A stretch of DNA of 60,652 nt, from positions 1 through 60,652 of IMG/VR virus record IMGVR_UViG_3300044630_001263, one strand, 5' to 3'. Of the stretch, positions 1 to 10,006 are shown piece after piece. The translations under genes and the position numbers were made by a program. The first letter of the stretch is position 1; every line of letters starts with the position of its first letter. Source of the DNA: a virus. The notes under the pieces were generated by a model that did not search any database, was not told the origin of the DNA, and saw only the letters and a program-made list of their open reading frames with translations.

Positions 1-831
1 ACACGTTTGGGTAACTACACACAAATTAACTCTAAGACTGTTACAGTTACTGGCACTAAGCGTGCTGTTGACCAAGCAGGTGTTGCTGACGAATACGCTT
101 ACCAGCTCAAAAAGCGTGGTACCGAACTTCGCCGTGACGTTGAGTTCGACTTGGTAAACAGCTGGAAATCTTCTAATGGCTCTGGCACCCGTACTTTCGG
201 TGGCTATCAAGCTTGGGTTAACTACACTGCTGCTAGCACAACTCCTGCTACTGCATTGAACGTATTGGCTACTCCCGGTGAGTACACTGCTCCTACTAAT
301 CCAGGTGGTGGTGTTGCTGGTACCTTTACTACTGTTACTTCTGCTGACAAGACCTCTTTGGCTTTGTCACATGTTGACACAGTTATGCAAGGCATCTATG
401 AAAACGGTGGTAAGGCAACTAAACTGATGTTGTCTCCTGCTAACCGCCGTGTGTTCTCTGCTAAGGCTCAGTCTGCTGGCTCTAGCTCAAGCAATGCTGG
501 TGATGGTAACGTTCGCCGTAACATTGATGCTGATGGTAAGCTCCGCCAGTCTGTCGAGATCTATATGTCTGACTTTGGTGATATCATGGTTGTTCCTAAC
601 TATGTGATGGGTATTTCTAATACTGCCATTTCTGGTTTGGATAATGCAGCTAACTTCACAGCATTCTTGTATGACCCAATGTGGTTCAGCTACGCTAGCT
701 TGCGTCCCCTGCAAGAAGTTGACCTCGGTCAGCTTGGTGACTCTATCATCGGTCAGATCGTTGAAGAGGGTACACTTGAGTGCCGTAATCCTAAGGGTTG
801 CGGTATGATCTTCGGTTTGTCTGGCGCTTAA
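1..831 (+). CDS. Major capsid protein, 5' end cut by window edge
   Basis: The reading frame is open from base 1 and has no convincing start inside the window, so the N-terminus lies outside. The opening residues RLGNYTQINSKTV and the following GTKRAVDQAG and ELRRDVE segments resemble the SU10-type major capsid family (DUF5309, HK97-like fold). The protein builds the icosahedral head. The scaffold gene is cut at the opposite window edge, which fits the usual scaffold-capsid order in a circular contig. A hairpin terminator follows. Codons are T-rich at third positions (GCT, GGT, CGT), as expected for an abundant protein. The family call is by recognition of conserved segments, not by search. 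Confidence 0.85.
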   Translation, partial: TRLGNYTQINSKTVTVTGTKRAVDQAGVADEYAYQLKKRGTELRRDVEFDLVNSWKSSNGSGTRTFGGYQAWVNYTAASTTPATALNVLATPGEYTAPTNPGGGVAGTFTTVTSADKTSLALSHVDTVMQGIYENGGKATKLMLSPANRRVFSAKAQSAGSSSSNAGDGNVRRNIDADGKLRQSVEIYMSDFGDIMVVPNYVMGISNTAISGLDNAANFTAFLYDPMWFSYASLRPLQEVDLGQLGDSIIGQIVEEGTLECRNPKGCGMIFGLSGA

Positions 832-863
832 TAGTTAGCTAACTAACCTATAAGAGGGAGGTG

Positions 864-892
864 AGGGAAACCTTGCTTCCCTTTTTTATTTT
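864..892 (+). terminator. Rho-independent terminator after capsid gene
   Basis: AGGGAA at 864-869 pairs with TTCCCT at 877-882 across a 7-base loop and is followed by a run of T. It probably reduces read-through from the capsid gene into the lower-expressed tail genes. The spacer just upstream contains CCTATAAGAGGG, which looks somewhat promoter-like but does not match the phage promoter motif seen elsewhere. Confidence 0.7.
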
Positions 893-909
893 TATCATAA
901 GGAACACAA

Positions 910-1197
910 ATGGAATTTCTACGAATTACTGCTACTAACGGTACTCGAACATATATTCCTGATAATTATGTAGTTAATATTTCTACATCCGCAGACACAC
1001 TTGATGCTGGTAGTGACTACCGAGCACCTAACGTTATTCGTGGCAAAATTACTCAGGTGAAATATTATGATGGTGCTAACACTACGGCTGGAGCTATTGT
1101 GGTTGCGACTACTACAGCTTTCGACGGCTCTAATACAAAATATGAATACGGTTGTTTTACCGTTGACGGGTCTTTTAGTGCTGCAATGACTAACTAA
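910..1197 (+). CDS. Small hypothetical virion-region protein
   Basis: A 95-residue protein with alternating polar and hydrophobic residues typical of a beta-rich fold, and no signal peptide or membrane segment. An AAGGA ribosome site precedes the ATG. It lies between capsid and adaptor, where podoviruses often keep head-decoration or head-completion proteins, but I recognise no family. Its function is unknown. Confidence 0.75.
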   Translation: MEFLRITATNGTRTYIPDNYVVNISTSADTLDAGSDYRAPNVIRGKITQVKYYDGANTTAGAIVVATTTAFDGSNTKYEYGCFTVDGSFSAAMTN

Positions 1198-1211
1198 ATA
1201 AAAGAGGACAC

Positions 1212-1535
1212 ATGGGCTTTCTATCACAAGAGGGAAACAAAAATAGTTTCCAAGTAAAGACGGATGAAAAAGATTTCCGCTTAGAACAAGACGTAAGCGC
1301 ATACAAAGATTATGCTGCTCAACAAAGGGAGCTGGACTCCTTTGCCGCCAACGGTCGTACATACCGTTCATTTGCAATTATCCCTGATATTGTAGCTATT
1401 GATATCCTGACTAAGTATGGTCTTGATATTCACTCAGATACATTCATGCATGAACCTGCAAACCTAAGAAGATTAAAACAAATTATTGAAACAGACTATC
1501 CTTTACTTAAAACAAGTAACGTAAAGGCTCTCTGA
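1212..1535 (+). CDS. Hypothetical protein, head-tail region
   Basis: A 107-residue protein with a charged N-terminal half and a helical C-terminal half. An AGAGGA ribosome site lies just upstream. It sits in a tight operon between the preceding small protein and the head-tail adaptor, so a structural or assembly role is likely. I do not recognise the family. Confidence 0.75.
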   Translation: MGFLSQEGNKNSFQVKTDEKDFRLEQDVSAYKDYAAQQRELDSFAANGRTYRSFAIIPDIVAIDILTKYGLDIHSDTFMHEPANLRRLKQIIETDYPLLKTSNVKAL

Positions 1536-1554
1536 TTTTACAGGAGAATAATTC

Positions 1555-2466
1555 ATGGCAACACCCCGATATGACGCACTCGTAGATAAAGTACGGGACT
1601 GGTCAAACAAACCCGAAGTAAATACTATTCCTGATAGCGTAATTGAAGATTGCCTAGACTATTCTGCTGATGAATGCTATCGACTTTTAAGAATACCTCC
1701 ATTAGAGGAAGTAGTTCGATACACAGTTACAGCTGACGATAACACTGGAGAAAATAGCGCAGGATTACCTTATGGTAATGCTTACACATCATTTTATATC
1801 CCAGAAGACTTAACTCAGTTTGTGTATATACGAACCATTGCACAGGAAAATACTGGCACTGCTTACTCCACTTTCCCTTCTAATGTAAGTAAAGTATTTA
1901 ACGAAGTAACTGATAAACGTACATTCTTTGACTTATATAGTGAGAAGTACTCAGTATACAACTGGATGTGGGAAAAGAACAAGATCTATATTCACCCACA
2001 GTTAGCTGTTGGCGCTATTGTAGAGATCCATTACTACAAACGACTACCCGCTTTGAATGCAATATATAATGTTTCACCTATTAACTATATTATTAGTTTG
2101 AGTGATGCTAATCAACCTTATGTTGAATTAGTAGAGTCTGGTGGCACTAACCTTTATTTTTCAACTAGTGCTGGTGTTACCCGATGCTTCTCTACTATTG
2201 AAGCGGCTACGGCATACAGCACACCTGTTACAACAAAGATGTATACAGGTAAGGAAGTACCTAATTGGTTAAGAGATCAAAATGAAAGAATGTTAATTTG
2301 GGGAGCACTATATAATCTAGGAGCCTATTTGTTCGATGAAAAAATGGAACAAAGGTATCAAGGTAAATTCCTAGAAAATATTGCTTCTGTTAACAGTGAA
2401 GAAAAATTCCGTAGAGCCTCTGGTGGTAATGTTCAAATTAACTTTAATACCAACGGCTTGATATAA
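1555..2466 (+). CDS. Head-tail adaptor protein (SU10-type)
   Basis: A 303-residue protein. The N-terminal helical segment (residues 1-50, with CLDYSADECYRLLRIPPLEE), the middle segment YNWMWEKNKIYIHP followed by a beta-rich stretch, and the helical end (WLRDQNERMLIWGALYNLGAYL) match the layout of phage adaptor proteins that join the portal to the tail nozzle. The position after the capsid gene and before the fibre gene agrees. A GGAGAA ribosome site precedes the start. The family call rests on pattern recognition and position. Confidence 0.7.
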   Translation: MATPRYDALVDKVRDWSNKPEVNTIPDSVIEDCLDYSADECYRLLRIPPLEEVVRYTVTADDNTGENSAGLPYGNAYTSFYIPEDLTQFVYIRTIAQENTGTAYSTFPSNVSKVFNEVTDKRTFFDLYSEKYSVYNWMWEKNKIYIHPQLAVGAIVEIHYYKRLPALNAIYNVSPINYIISLSDANQPYVELVESGGTNLYFSTSAGVTRCFSTIEAATAYSTPVTTKMYTGKEVPNWLRDQNERMLIWGALYNLGAYLFDEKMEQRYQGKFLENIASVNSEEKFRRASGGNVQINFNTNGLI

Positions 2467-2478
2467 CAAGGAGTAAGA

Positions 2479-5400
2479 ATGGCATACGAAGAAAAACCGG
2501 GTAGTACTAATGCCCCCTCAATTGGTGGAGAATACAATGGCGATGGTTCGTCAGGTACATCCTCATATCCTGTTGAATACGCTGGAACCAACGAAGACGG
2601 TGGTTATCAGATAGGTCCAGGAGCTACAGGTGATTTGTCTGCTGGTGGTGAATATGATAATTTAGAAACTGCTGACTCACTTAGCTATACAAACCTTGCA
2701 GCTCAAAGCGCGGGTGAAGCGGCTTTAAGTGCGGCTGAAGCTGCTCAATCTCTTGAAGACATTGGTAATGCTTTGCAAGAGGCAGAAGACTTTGCTGATG
2801 ATGCTGCTGCAAGTGCCGCAAGTGCTGCAACTAGCGCAACTTCCGCAGGAACATCTGCTACTAATGCGGCTAATAGCGCAACATCTGCAAGTACCTCTGC
2901 AACAACAGCAACAACAAAAGCGGCTGAAGCAGTAGTTAGCGCAGATAATGCCGCAACTAGTGCAACAACAGCAACCACCAAAGCAGCTGAAGCTTCTACT
3001 TCTGCTTCAAATGCCGCTACTTCAGCGTCTACTGCAACAACTAAAGCAAGTGAAGCTGCAACTAGTGCGACTAATGCCGCAAATAGTGCAACTACTGCTA
3101 CGACTAAAGCTTCAGAAGCAAGTGCTTCAGCAAGCTCTGCCGCAACATCTGCGACAACCGCGACAACACAAGCAGGAATCGCGACAACATCTGCGACAAA
3201 TGCGTCTAATAGTGCGACAGCCGCAAGTACTTCAGCTACAAATGCCGCAACTAGTGCTACAAGTGCTTTTAATTATGCTACAACAGCAGTTAATAGTGCA
3301 ACAACAGCAACAACACAAGCTACTAATGCTGCAGCATCTGCAACATCTGCTTCAACTAGCGCCACTAATGCGGCTACTAGTGCTACTTCTGCTTCTAATT
3401 CTGCAACCTCTGCTACCGCAAGTGCGGCTACTGCTACAACTAAAGCAGCTGAAGCAGTTGTAAGTGCTACGAATGCTTCTGATAGCGCATCTGCTGCTTC
3501 AACGTCTGCTACTAATGCCGCTGGATCAGCATCTGCTGCAAACACTTCAGCGACTAATGCGGCTACCTCTGCTACTAATGCTTCAAATAGCGCTACAACA
3601 GCAGTTAATAGCGCAACAACAGCGACAACACAAGCGACTAATGCAGCAGCATCTGCCGCAACAGCTACTACACAAGCGACTAATGCGGCTACTTCTGCTG
3701 CAACAGCAACAACCAAGGCTTCTGAAGCAGCATCCTCAGCGACATCTGCCGCAGGGTCTGCTACTACCGCTACAGATAAAGCGGCTGAAGCAGTTGTGTC
3801 TGCTAATAATGCGGCATCAAGTGCGTCTGCGGCTAGCACTTCAGCTACAGCAGCAAGTACTTCAGCGACTAATGCGGCAACATCTGCAACATCTGCTAGT
3901 GGTTCTGCAACAACTGCTACGACTAAAGCAACCGAAGCTGCTGCAAGCGCTCTTGCGGCTAGTACTTCAGAAACAAATGCGGCTACAAGTGCAGCTACGG
4001 CTACAACACAGGCAACCAATGCGGCTACCTCGGCAACTTCTGCAAGTAACTCTGCTACAAGTGCTTCGGATAGTGCCGCAACAGCAACAACTCAAGCGGC
4101 TAACGCTTCAACAAGTGCTACTAATGCGGCTAACTCATCGACATCTGCGGGTACATCCGCTACTAATGCCGCTGGTTCAGCAAGCAGTGCAACTACCAGT
4201 GCGTCTGCCGCCAGTACTTCTGCGACTAATGCCGCAACATCTGCTACTAGTGCGTCTACTAGTGCAAGTACTGCTACTACATCTGCCACATCTGCTATCT
4301 CAGCTCAAGCTGCTGCAGAAGCGGCTCGTGATCAAGCATTAGCGGCTTTTGATAACTTTGACGATAAATATCTTGGTGAAAAAGCAGTAGCTCCAACAGT
4401 AGATAATGATGGTAATCCTCTTCAGACTGGTGCATTGTACTTCAATACAGTAAGTAACTCAATGAAGGTTTACTCAGGCACAGCTTGGCTAGATGCTTAT
4501 GCTTCTTTGTCAGGTGCTTTGCTTGCAGCTAACAATCTTAACGACTTATCTAATGTTGTTACAGCACGAACTAATCTTGGATTAGGTACAGCAGCTACAA
4601 CAAACAGCACAGCATACGCAACAGCTGCACAAGGTACTCTTGCTGATAATGCTGTTAGTGCTATTACTTCTAATGACGGTAGTGTTGTTATTAGTCCAAC
4701 TGGAACAATAAGAGACCTCAGCGTAGGTCTTGCCGCAAGTACAGCTACATTAATCAGTCAAGTACGTAACGAAACAGGAGCTACACTTACCAAAGGTACT
4801 GTAGTATATATTAGTGGAGCCTCTGGTAACAAGGCTCTTGTTTCTAAAGCTATTGCTACAGGCGACTCTACCTCAGCACAAACTTATGGTATGGTTCAAG
4901 CTGACATTACTAACAACAATAATGGTTATGTAGTTATTATTGGTGTTGTAAGTGGCTTAGATACTTCTGCTTTCACAGAAGGTGCTCAACTATATCTTAG
5001 TGGGGTTACTGCAGGAGCTTACACAAGTACTAAACCTTATGCACCACTACACTTAGTTTATGTTGGTGTTGTTACACGTAGCCATGCTAACCAAGGTACT
5101 ATTGAAGTTAAAATTCAAAACGGTTATGAGATGGATGAGCTACATGATGTGTCTGCTCAGTCACCTGCTAACGGTGACACCCTTGTATACGTAAGCTCAA
5201 CAGATCTTTGGACTAAGACTCCTCAGTCAACACTGTCTGTGGCTAGTGCTGCAGCTGTGCCGTTTAGTGGTGTTACAGGTAAGCCTACTACATTGGATGG
5301 TTATGGTATTACAGACGCATATAGGTCAAGTAACCCAAGTAACTACATTAACACAGCCCAAGCTCGTGCTGCAATATCAGTTACAGGCGCAGGGTCATAT

Positions 5401-8400
5401 GATTCCGCTACTGGTGTAATTAATATTGTTGGTGGTGTAACTAGTTTTAATACTAGAACTGGTGCTATTAGTTTGACTTCAGGTGATGTCACTGGTGCAT
5501 TAGGATTTACTCCTTATAATAGTACTAATCCTAGTGGGTACATCACAAGCGCTGCGTTGAGTCCTTACCTGACTACTGCATCTGCGGCTAGTACTTATGC
5601 TCCGTTAACAGGTACAGGTGCTTCCGGTACTTGGGGTATTTCAATTAGTGGTAGTGCTGCGCAACTTGGTGGAAAAATAGCGCAGGACGCTGTTGGAGCA
5701 AATACTATACCAACTAGAAATGGTGATGGTTACTCATATTTTAATTACATTAATAGCAACACTGGCAATAGTGAAAACGCTCCTGTCTCACAAGTAATTA
5801 CTACTCAGGGCAGTGACGGATTTTATCGTAAAGCAAGCATTGCTCATTTTACTAGTGCTGTGCAGTCGAATGCTTCTGGAACTTGGGGTATTTCGATCAG
5901 CGGAAACTCCGCAACTGTAACTAACGGGCTTTATAAAGTCGGCACAAACGCCATACCTGCGTATGTATCGTTAAATACAACTGCCGATAACTGGATGTGG
6001 CTGTGGCAAGCTAGCAGTGGTAATGATTGGTATCTTGGCCCAACTACTGCTAATTTTGGCCTCGGTGGAAGTCGTCTTGCTATTAGCAGCTCCGGAAGTT
6101 CACCCAATGCTGAGTTAAGTATTGAACGAGGAACCACGCGGTTGTTGGAAATCCTGCAAGCCAACCTTCAATACAAAGGTAATGTAGTTCTCCACGCAGG
6201 TAACTACAGTTCTTACTCGTTGCCTTTGAGTGGTGGTACTATTTCTGGTGCATTAACTATTAATGCTGGCAGCTCGTACCCTCTACAAGTAAACAGCACA
6301 CAAAGATACATTGCCCGTTTTTATAACACCTCTGTAGCTGGTGCTGGCTGGTGGCTTGCCAATGATGCAAACACGTTAGTGTTCCATGCAGACTCGTCTG
6401 GCGATAAAGCGTCACTAAACACAGATGGCGTATTTATTACAACAGGCTCATTCCGGGCACCGTTGTTTTATGATAACAACGACACTGCGTTCTACACAGA
6501 CCCCGCAAGTACTTCAAATGTAAGCTTATTGCATGCTCAAAGTTTAGTTGTCACAGGCACTACGACAGATCGTAATGTTGTGAGGGTAATACCCAAGGGG
6601 GCTTCGGCTTCTTATAACAACACAGTTACTGGCGCGTTCAAGATTCGTTTGCCTATCCGCGCCAACGACACGATGTGGCGCATGACTGTAAAAATCTACA
6701 ATTACAGCGAAAACAATATCTCAGAGTACAACCTTGGAAATTACTCGTACTCTGCCGGGTCTTACAACTCAGCAGCTTCGTTCAATGGTAGTAACAACGC
6801 TACCGCAAGAACTGTTCGATTCGGAAACGATGGCTCTTATGACTGTGTTTGGATTGGCGAAACCGACGGTACTTGGAGCCACCCCGTAATTGCCGTAACT
6901 GATTTTGTTGGCGGTTATGCCAATGCATCCGGTGGAAATTGGGATGATAACTGGGACATTTCTCTAGCTACGTCCTTCGGTACAGTTGCTGGCACTATTA
7001 CCCCAGCTAATAAGTTCTACGCTGTCACAGCTGATAGCTCTATGTATTCCCCAATCTACTACGACAGCAACAACACTGCGTATTACACAGATCCAACTAG
7101 CACATCTCGTTTAAATTCAATGCTTGTTGGCAATGGGGCGTTTGCAGACATTCGGATGACTGATGATGAATCTCCAAACGGTCAAAAGTATATTCATGCT
7201 AACGGCAACAATATTGGCTTTTTAAGTGGTGCTGGTAGTTGGATTTTTCGAGTTGATAACGGTGGGACAGCCATTGCAGAATCATCATTACGTGCACCAA
7301 TTTTCTACGACAGTAACGACACTACTTACTATTTAGACCCAAATTCCTCTACAGCTGCAATTCTTGCTGGCAGTATTGGTGTTGGTACATTGTCGCCTGT
7401 TAATCCTGCTTGGGGTACCGCTTCTAATACCAAACAAATAACACTTCATGGTTCAGGATATGGTGTATTGAATCTTCGTGGTGACAGTACAACATCAACT
7501 TGGTATTCAATGGGCGTGGGAGATGGTCGTTTTTATGCTGCATATGACAGTATTGCTGGAGTTCACAGACTTGTATTTTATGGGGCTAATATGGGTGTTA
7601 ATGCAGGAAGTTCACCTGCTTACAACCTTCATGTAGGAGGTACAGGTTACGCCACTGGCGATTTTCGTGCACCAATCTTTTATGACGGCGACAATACGGG
7701 ATTTTACACAGACCCTGCAAGTACTAGTCGTATGAGCAACATTAATTACGACAATTTGTATTTTGCAGGTGATACTACTTACGGGTTAATTGGTAGAAAT
7801 GGCTACTTAGACACAGTTAATGGTCGCGGCAGTGATCCACTTGAGTTGAATTATTATGATGGTGGCCCAGTAAAAATTGGTAGCGGTACAAATGGAAGCA
7901 AAGCATTATACGCTTCAGAGCTCTATTCAACAATTTTCTACGACAGTGCCGATACAGGCTACTATTTAAATCCAAACGGCAGTTCACTTTTGTATGGTCT
8001 TGTTTTGTCTGGGAATCAATATTTCCGTCCAAACACTTGGATTCAAATGGATGGTAACTATGGTATTTATTGGCCGAGTTCAACGGGTACCCCACATTGG
8101 AATCCGAACAGCGGTACTTACGGCCCAATGGAGTTGTCTGGTATAAGAAATAGTTATTCGGGTATTAGGCTTCCAAGCTCCAATAACACAACTATTGGTA
8201 TGTTTGATAGCAGTGGTAACGGTGGTTTGTACAATTATAGCTATTGGATTTACTACTGGCTTGTAGGAAACGCTTGTCTTGGTGTTCGAACATCTTCAAC
8301 AAGTGCTTCTTATGCAATGTATGTTGATGGTGGTATTTACTCTACGGGTAACGTGGTTGCCTATTCAGACGCTCGTAAGAAAAGAGAAATTGTAACTGTT

Positions 8401-8685
8401 GACAATGCTCTTGCTACTGTTAATAAACTTCGTGGTGTATTTTATAAACGCATTGAAACAAATGACGAAAAGGTTGATCCTAACAAACGTCAAATTGGCG
8501 TAATTGCTCAAGAAGTAAATGAAGTTTTACCCGAAGCAGTTACTTATGCAAAGGATGTAGATGAGTATGGTGTACAATATGGTAACATGGCTGGTCTATT
8601 TATTGAAGCTATTAAAGAGTTGAATGCAACAGTTGAAAAATTAAACTCTAGAATAGAAGAATTAGAAAAGAAAGTTAACACATGA
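2479..8685 (+). CDS. Giant tail fibre with heptad stalk and S74 chaperone
   Basis: A 2068-residue receptor-binding fibre. Residues about 105-620 are a long Ala/Ser/Thr heptad repeat (SATxAxx, with KAAEA variants), expected to form a trimeric or dimeric coiled-coil stalk. A beta-rich region follows. Five copies of a motif like FYDxNDTxFYTDP (between about residues 1330 and 1830) suggest repeated beta units. The C-terminus is a peptidase S74 intramolecular chaperone: YSDARKK contains the expected catalytic serine (about residue 1963), followed by IGVIAQEVNEVLPEAV and a final coiled coil. By analogy with endosialidases, self-cleavage before this serine would release the last 106 residues after trimer folding. 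Confidence 0.9.
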   Translation: MAYEEKPGSTNAPSIGGEYNGDGSSGTSSYPVEYAGTNEDGGYQIGPGATGDLSAGGEYDNLETADSLSYTNLAAQSAGEAALSAAEAAQSLEDIGNALQEAEDFADDAAASAASAATSATSAGTSATNAANSATSASTSATTATTKAAEAVVSADNAATSATTATTKAAEASTSASNAATSASTATTKASEAATSATNAANSATTATTKASEASASASSAATSATTATTQAGIATTSATNASNSATAASTSATNAATSATSAFNYATTAVNSATTATTQATNAAASATSASTSATNAATSATSASNSATSATASAATATTKAAEAVVSATNASDSASAASTSATNAAGSASAANTSATNAATSATNASNSATTAVNSATTATTQATNAAASAATATTQATNAATSAATATTKASEAASSATSAAGSATTATDKAAEAVVSANNAASSASAASTSATAASTSATNAATSATSASGSATTATTKATEAAASALAASTSETNAATSAATATTQATNAATSATSASNSATSASDSAATATTQAANASTSATNAANSSTSAGTSATNAAGSASSATTSASAASTSATNAATSATSASTSASTATTSATSAISAQAAAEAARDQALAAFDNFDDKYLGEKAVAPTVDNDGNPLQTGALYFNTVSNSMKVYSGTAWLDAYASLSGALLAANNLNDLSNVVTARTNLGLGTAATTNSTAYATAAQGTLADNAVSAITSNDGSVVISPTGTIRDLSVGLAASTATLISQVRNETGATLTKGTVVYISGASGNKALVSKAIATGDSTSAQTYGMVQADITNNNNGYVVIIGVVSGLDTSAFTEGAQLYLSGVTAGAYTSTKPYAPLHLVYVGVVTRSHANQGTIEVKIQNGYEMDELHDVSAQSPANGDTLVYVSSTDLWTKTPQSTLSVASAAAVPFSGVTGKPTTLDGYGITDAYRSSNPSNYINTAQARAAISVTGAGSYDSATGVINIVGGVTSFNTRTGAISLTSGDVTGALGFTPYNSTNPSGYITSAALSPYLTTASAASTYAPLTGTGASGTWGISISGSAAQLGGKIAQDAVGANTIPTRNGDGYSYFNYINSNTGNSENAPVSQVITTQGSDGFYRKASIAHFTSAVQSNASGTWGISISGNSATVTNGLYKVGTNAIPAYVSLNTTADNWMWLWQASSGNDWYLGPTTANFGLGGSRLAISSSGSSPNAELSIERGTTRLLEILQANLQYKGNVVLHAGNYSSYSLPLSGGTISGALTINAGSSYPLQVNSTQRYIARFYNTSVAGAGWWLANDANTLVFHADSSGDKASLNTDGVFITTGSFRAPLFYDNNDTAFYTDPASTSNVSLLHAQSLVVTGTTTDRNVVRVIPKGASASYNNTVTGAFKIRLPIRANDTMWRMTVKIYNYSENNISEYNLGNYSYSAGSYNSAASFNGSNNATARTVRFGNDGSYDCVWIGETDGTWSHPVIAVTDFVGGYANASGGNWDDNWDISLATSFGTVAGTITPANKFYAVTADSSMYSPIYYDSNNTAYYTDPTSTSRLNSMLVGNGAFADIRMTDDESPNGQKYIHANGNNIGFLSGAGSWIFRVDNGGTAIAESSLRAPIFYDSNDTTYYLDPNSSTAAILAGSIGVGTLSPVNPAWGTASNTKQITLHGSGYGVLNLRGDSTTSTWYSMGVGDGRFYAAYDSIAGVHRLVFYGANMGVNAGSSPAYNLHVGGTGYATGDFRAPIFYDGDNTGFYTDPASTSRMSNINYDNLYFAGDTTYGLIGRNGYLDTVNGRGSDPLELNYYDGGPVKIGSGTNGSKALYASELYSTIFYDSADTGYYLNPNGSSLLYGLVLSGNQYFRPNTWIQMDGNYGIYWPSSTGTPHWNPNSGTYGPMELSGIRNSYSGIRLPSSNNTTIGMFDSSGNGGLYNYSYWIYYWLVGNACLGVRTSSTSASYAMYVDGGIYSTGNVVAYSDARKKREIVTVDNALATVNKLRGVFYKRIETNDEKVDPNKRQIGVIAQEVNEVLPEAVTYAKDVDEYGVQYGNMAGLFIEAIKELNATVEKLNSRIEELEKKVNT
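2791..4330 (+). repeat. Heptad-coding repeat of the fibre stalk
   Basis: About 1.5 kb of near-periodic 21-base units encode the seven-residue pattern SATNAAT, SATTATT, KAAEAVV and variants, roughly 70 copies. The units vary synonymously, so this is an old expanded repeat under protein-level selection rather than a fresh duplication. The antisense strand is largely free of stops as a by-product. Confidence 0.85.
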
Positions 8686-9029
8686 GCATTACATATACAT
8701 TTAATATTCGACAGTTAAGCCGTACTAAAGTATATGGGATACCCGATATTGTTTCGCATATTCATTACGACTATGTAGGTACAAATGAGTCAGGTAATTC
8801 TTCTTTCTGTCAGGGAGTTGTTCCTTTTGAATTAAAACCAATTGAAACAACTAACCCTTCCACAGGTGAAGTTACTGTAACACCCGCAGTATTTGATCAA
8901 AACAATTATATACCTTACGATCAAATTACTGATGAGGTTATTTTAGGATGGCTTGATGATTCAGTATCTGAAGAAGTAATACAGATTTTCAAAAATATTA
9001 TAAGTCAAAAATTGACTGAACAGGAGTAA
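8682..9029 (+). CDS. Small fibre-associated protein, paralogue 1
   Basis: A 115-residue protein whose ATG overlaps the fibre stop (ATGA), implying translational coupling. It starts MSITYTFNIRQL and contains IPYDQITDEVILGWLDD. The next gene starts MAITYTW and contains IPYDQLTEEIILSWIQ, so the two are tandem paralogues. Proteins of this plan occur in tail regions of cyanophage-like viruses. Their role, perhaps fibre attachment or decoration, is not known. Confidence 0.8.
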   Translation: MSITYTFNIRQLSRTKVYGIPDIVSHIHYDYVGTNESGNSSFCQGVVPFELKPIETTNPSTGEVTVTPAVFDQNNYIPYDQITDEVILGWLDDSVSEEVIQIFKNIISQKLTEQE

Positions 9030-9031
9030 TC

Positions 9032-9394
9032 ATGGCAATTACATATACATGGGCTGTAACAGGCTTGAAGGTCACCAAAGTAGGTGACGAAACAGATTAT
9101 GTTGTACAAACATATTGGAAGAAAACAGGTACGGATGAGAACGGTAATACAGGTGAGTTCAGTGGTGCAACACCATTGGACCCTAATCCTGAACAATCTG
9201 ACTTTATTCCTTACGACCAACTCACAGAAGAAATTATTCTCAGTTGGATTCAACCTGTAGTAACTGGTTCTTATGAGGAGCATGTTAATTCACAAATTGC
9301 AAAACAAATTGCAGCTAAGATTGACCCTATTACAGAACCAGCTCTACCATGGGCACCTCCAACACCACCTGCACCAACACCTACTGAGGTGTAA
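9032..9394 (+). CDS. Small fibre-associated protein, paralogue 2
   Basis: A 120-residue paralogue of the preceding gene, sharing the ITYTW start and the IPYDQLTEEIILSWI segment near residue 70. It adds a proline-rich tail (LPWAPPTPPAPTPTEV), which would be extended and could serve as a binding tether. An AGGAG ribosome site lies at the end of the upstream gene. The products are probably a pair of virion or fibre-assembly components. Confidence 0.8.
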   Translation: MAITYTWAVTGLKVTKVGDETDYVVQTYWKKTGTDENGNTGEFSGATPLDPNPEQSDFIPYDQLTEEIILSWIQPVVTGSYEEHVNSQIAKQIAAKIDPITEPALPWAPPTPPAPTPTEV

Positions 9395-9396
9395 TC

Positions 9397-9996
9397 ATGG
9401 CGGGATACTTAGGCAGTGGTACACTAGATCTTTCAAGTATTAATTCAGTGTTTGATGGTCGAGGTTTAAACTTAAACGCGTATCGGGGTACCCAATGGTA
9501 TACTGCTGCTGGTGGATCAGGTACGTTTCCAACTACCGCAATTTCGTTTAGTGATTTTTGGAATAAAGGACCTAGTCCGGCTGTTACAGTTTCTTTAGCA
9601 TCAGTAACTTCTAACGAGCCTTTTGCCGCAACACCTTATGCTGGAGGTGAACCGTCCACTGCAGAACTAAACTTTCTTTCTAATGGTACTTGGAGCGCTA
9701 CCCTCGAAGCCAGTGCAAGTAAATCCGGCAATTGGGCGACACCTACAACTACTAGCATTGGTGCGGGATACTGGATTCGGTTTACAAGAACATTTTTCTC
9801 TGGCGGGGCAGGCAACTCGGCAACAGGGTCTACTGGGTGGCTGCAGTTAAATACTACTCAGGGAATTTTTGTTTCGCGCACCAGCGGTTTTGGCGTCACA
9901 ACAGCAGATTACACAATAGAGATTTCTACTAATAGTGCAGGTTCAAATATTGTGGCTAGTGCATCTTTGATTACTCTGACTGCGGCATATTATTAA
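9397..9996 (+). CDS. Putative tail structural protein
   Basis: A 199-residue, Gly/Ser/Thr-rich, beta-type protein. The segment LNAYRGTQWYTAAGG followed by ISFSDFWNK resembles a motif common in small phage tail proteins (ISxSxFxGK type). The ATG closely follows the preceding stop. Likely an accessory tail or fibre protein; the exact family is not recognised. Confidence 0.65.
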   Translation: MAGYLGSGTLDLSSINSVFDGRGLNLNAYRGTQWYTAAGGSGTFPTTAISFSDFWNKGPSPAVTVSLASVTSNEPFAATPYAGGEPSTAELNFLSNGTWSATLEASASKSGNWATPTTTSIGAGYWIRFTRTFFSGGAGNSATGSTGWLQLNTTQGIFVSRTSGFGVTTADYTIEISTNSAGSNIVASASLITLTAAYY

Positions 9997-10006
9997 AATA
10001 AAAACT

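Noticed and set aside
3273-4019. Ala/Val-rich antisense frames opposite the fibre stalk
   Set aside because: They follow from stop-poor heptad DNA, have no ribosome sites and no independent codon signal.
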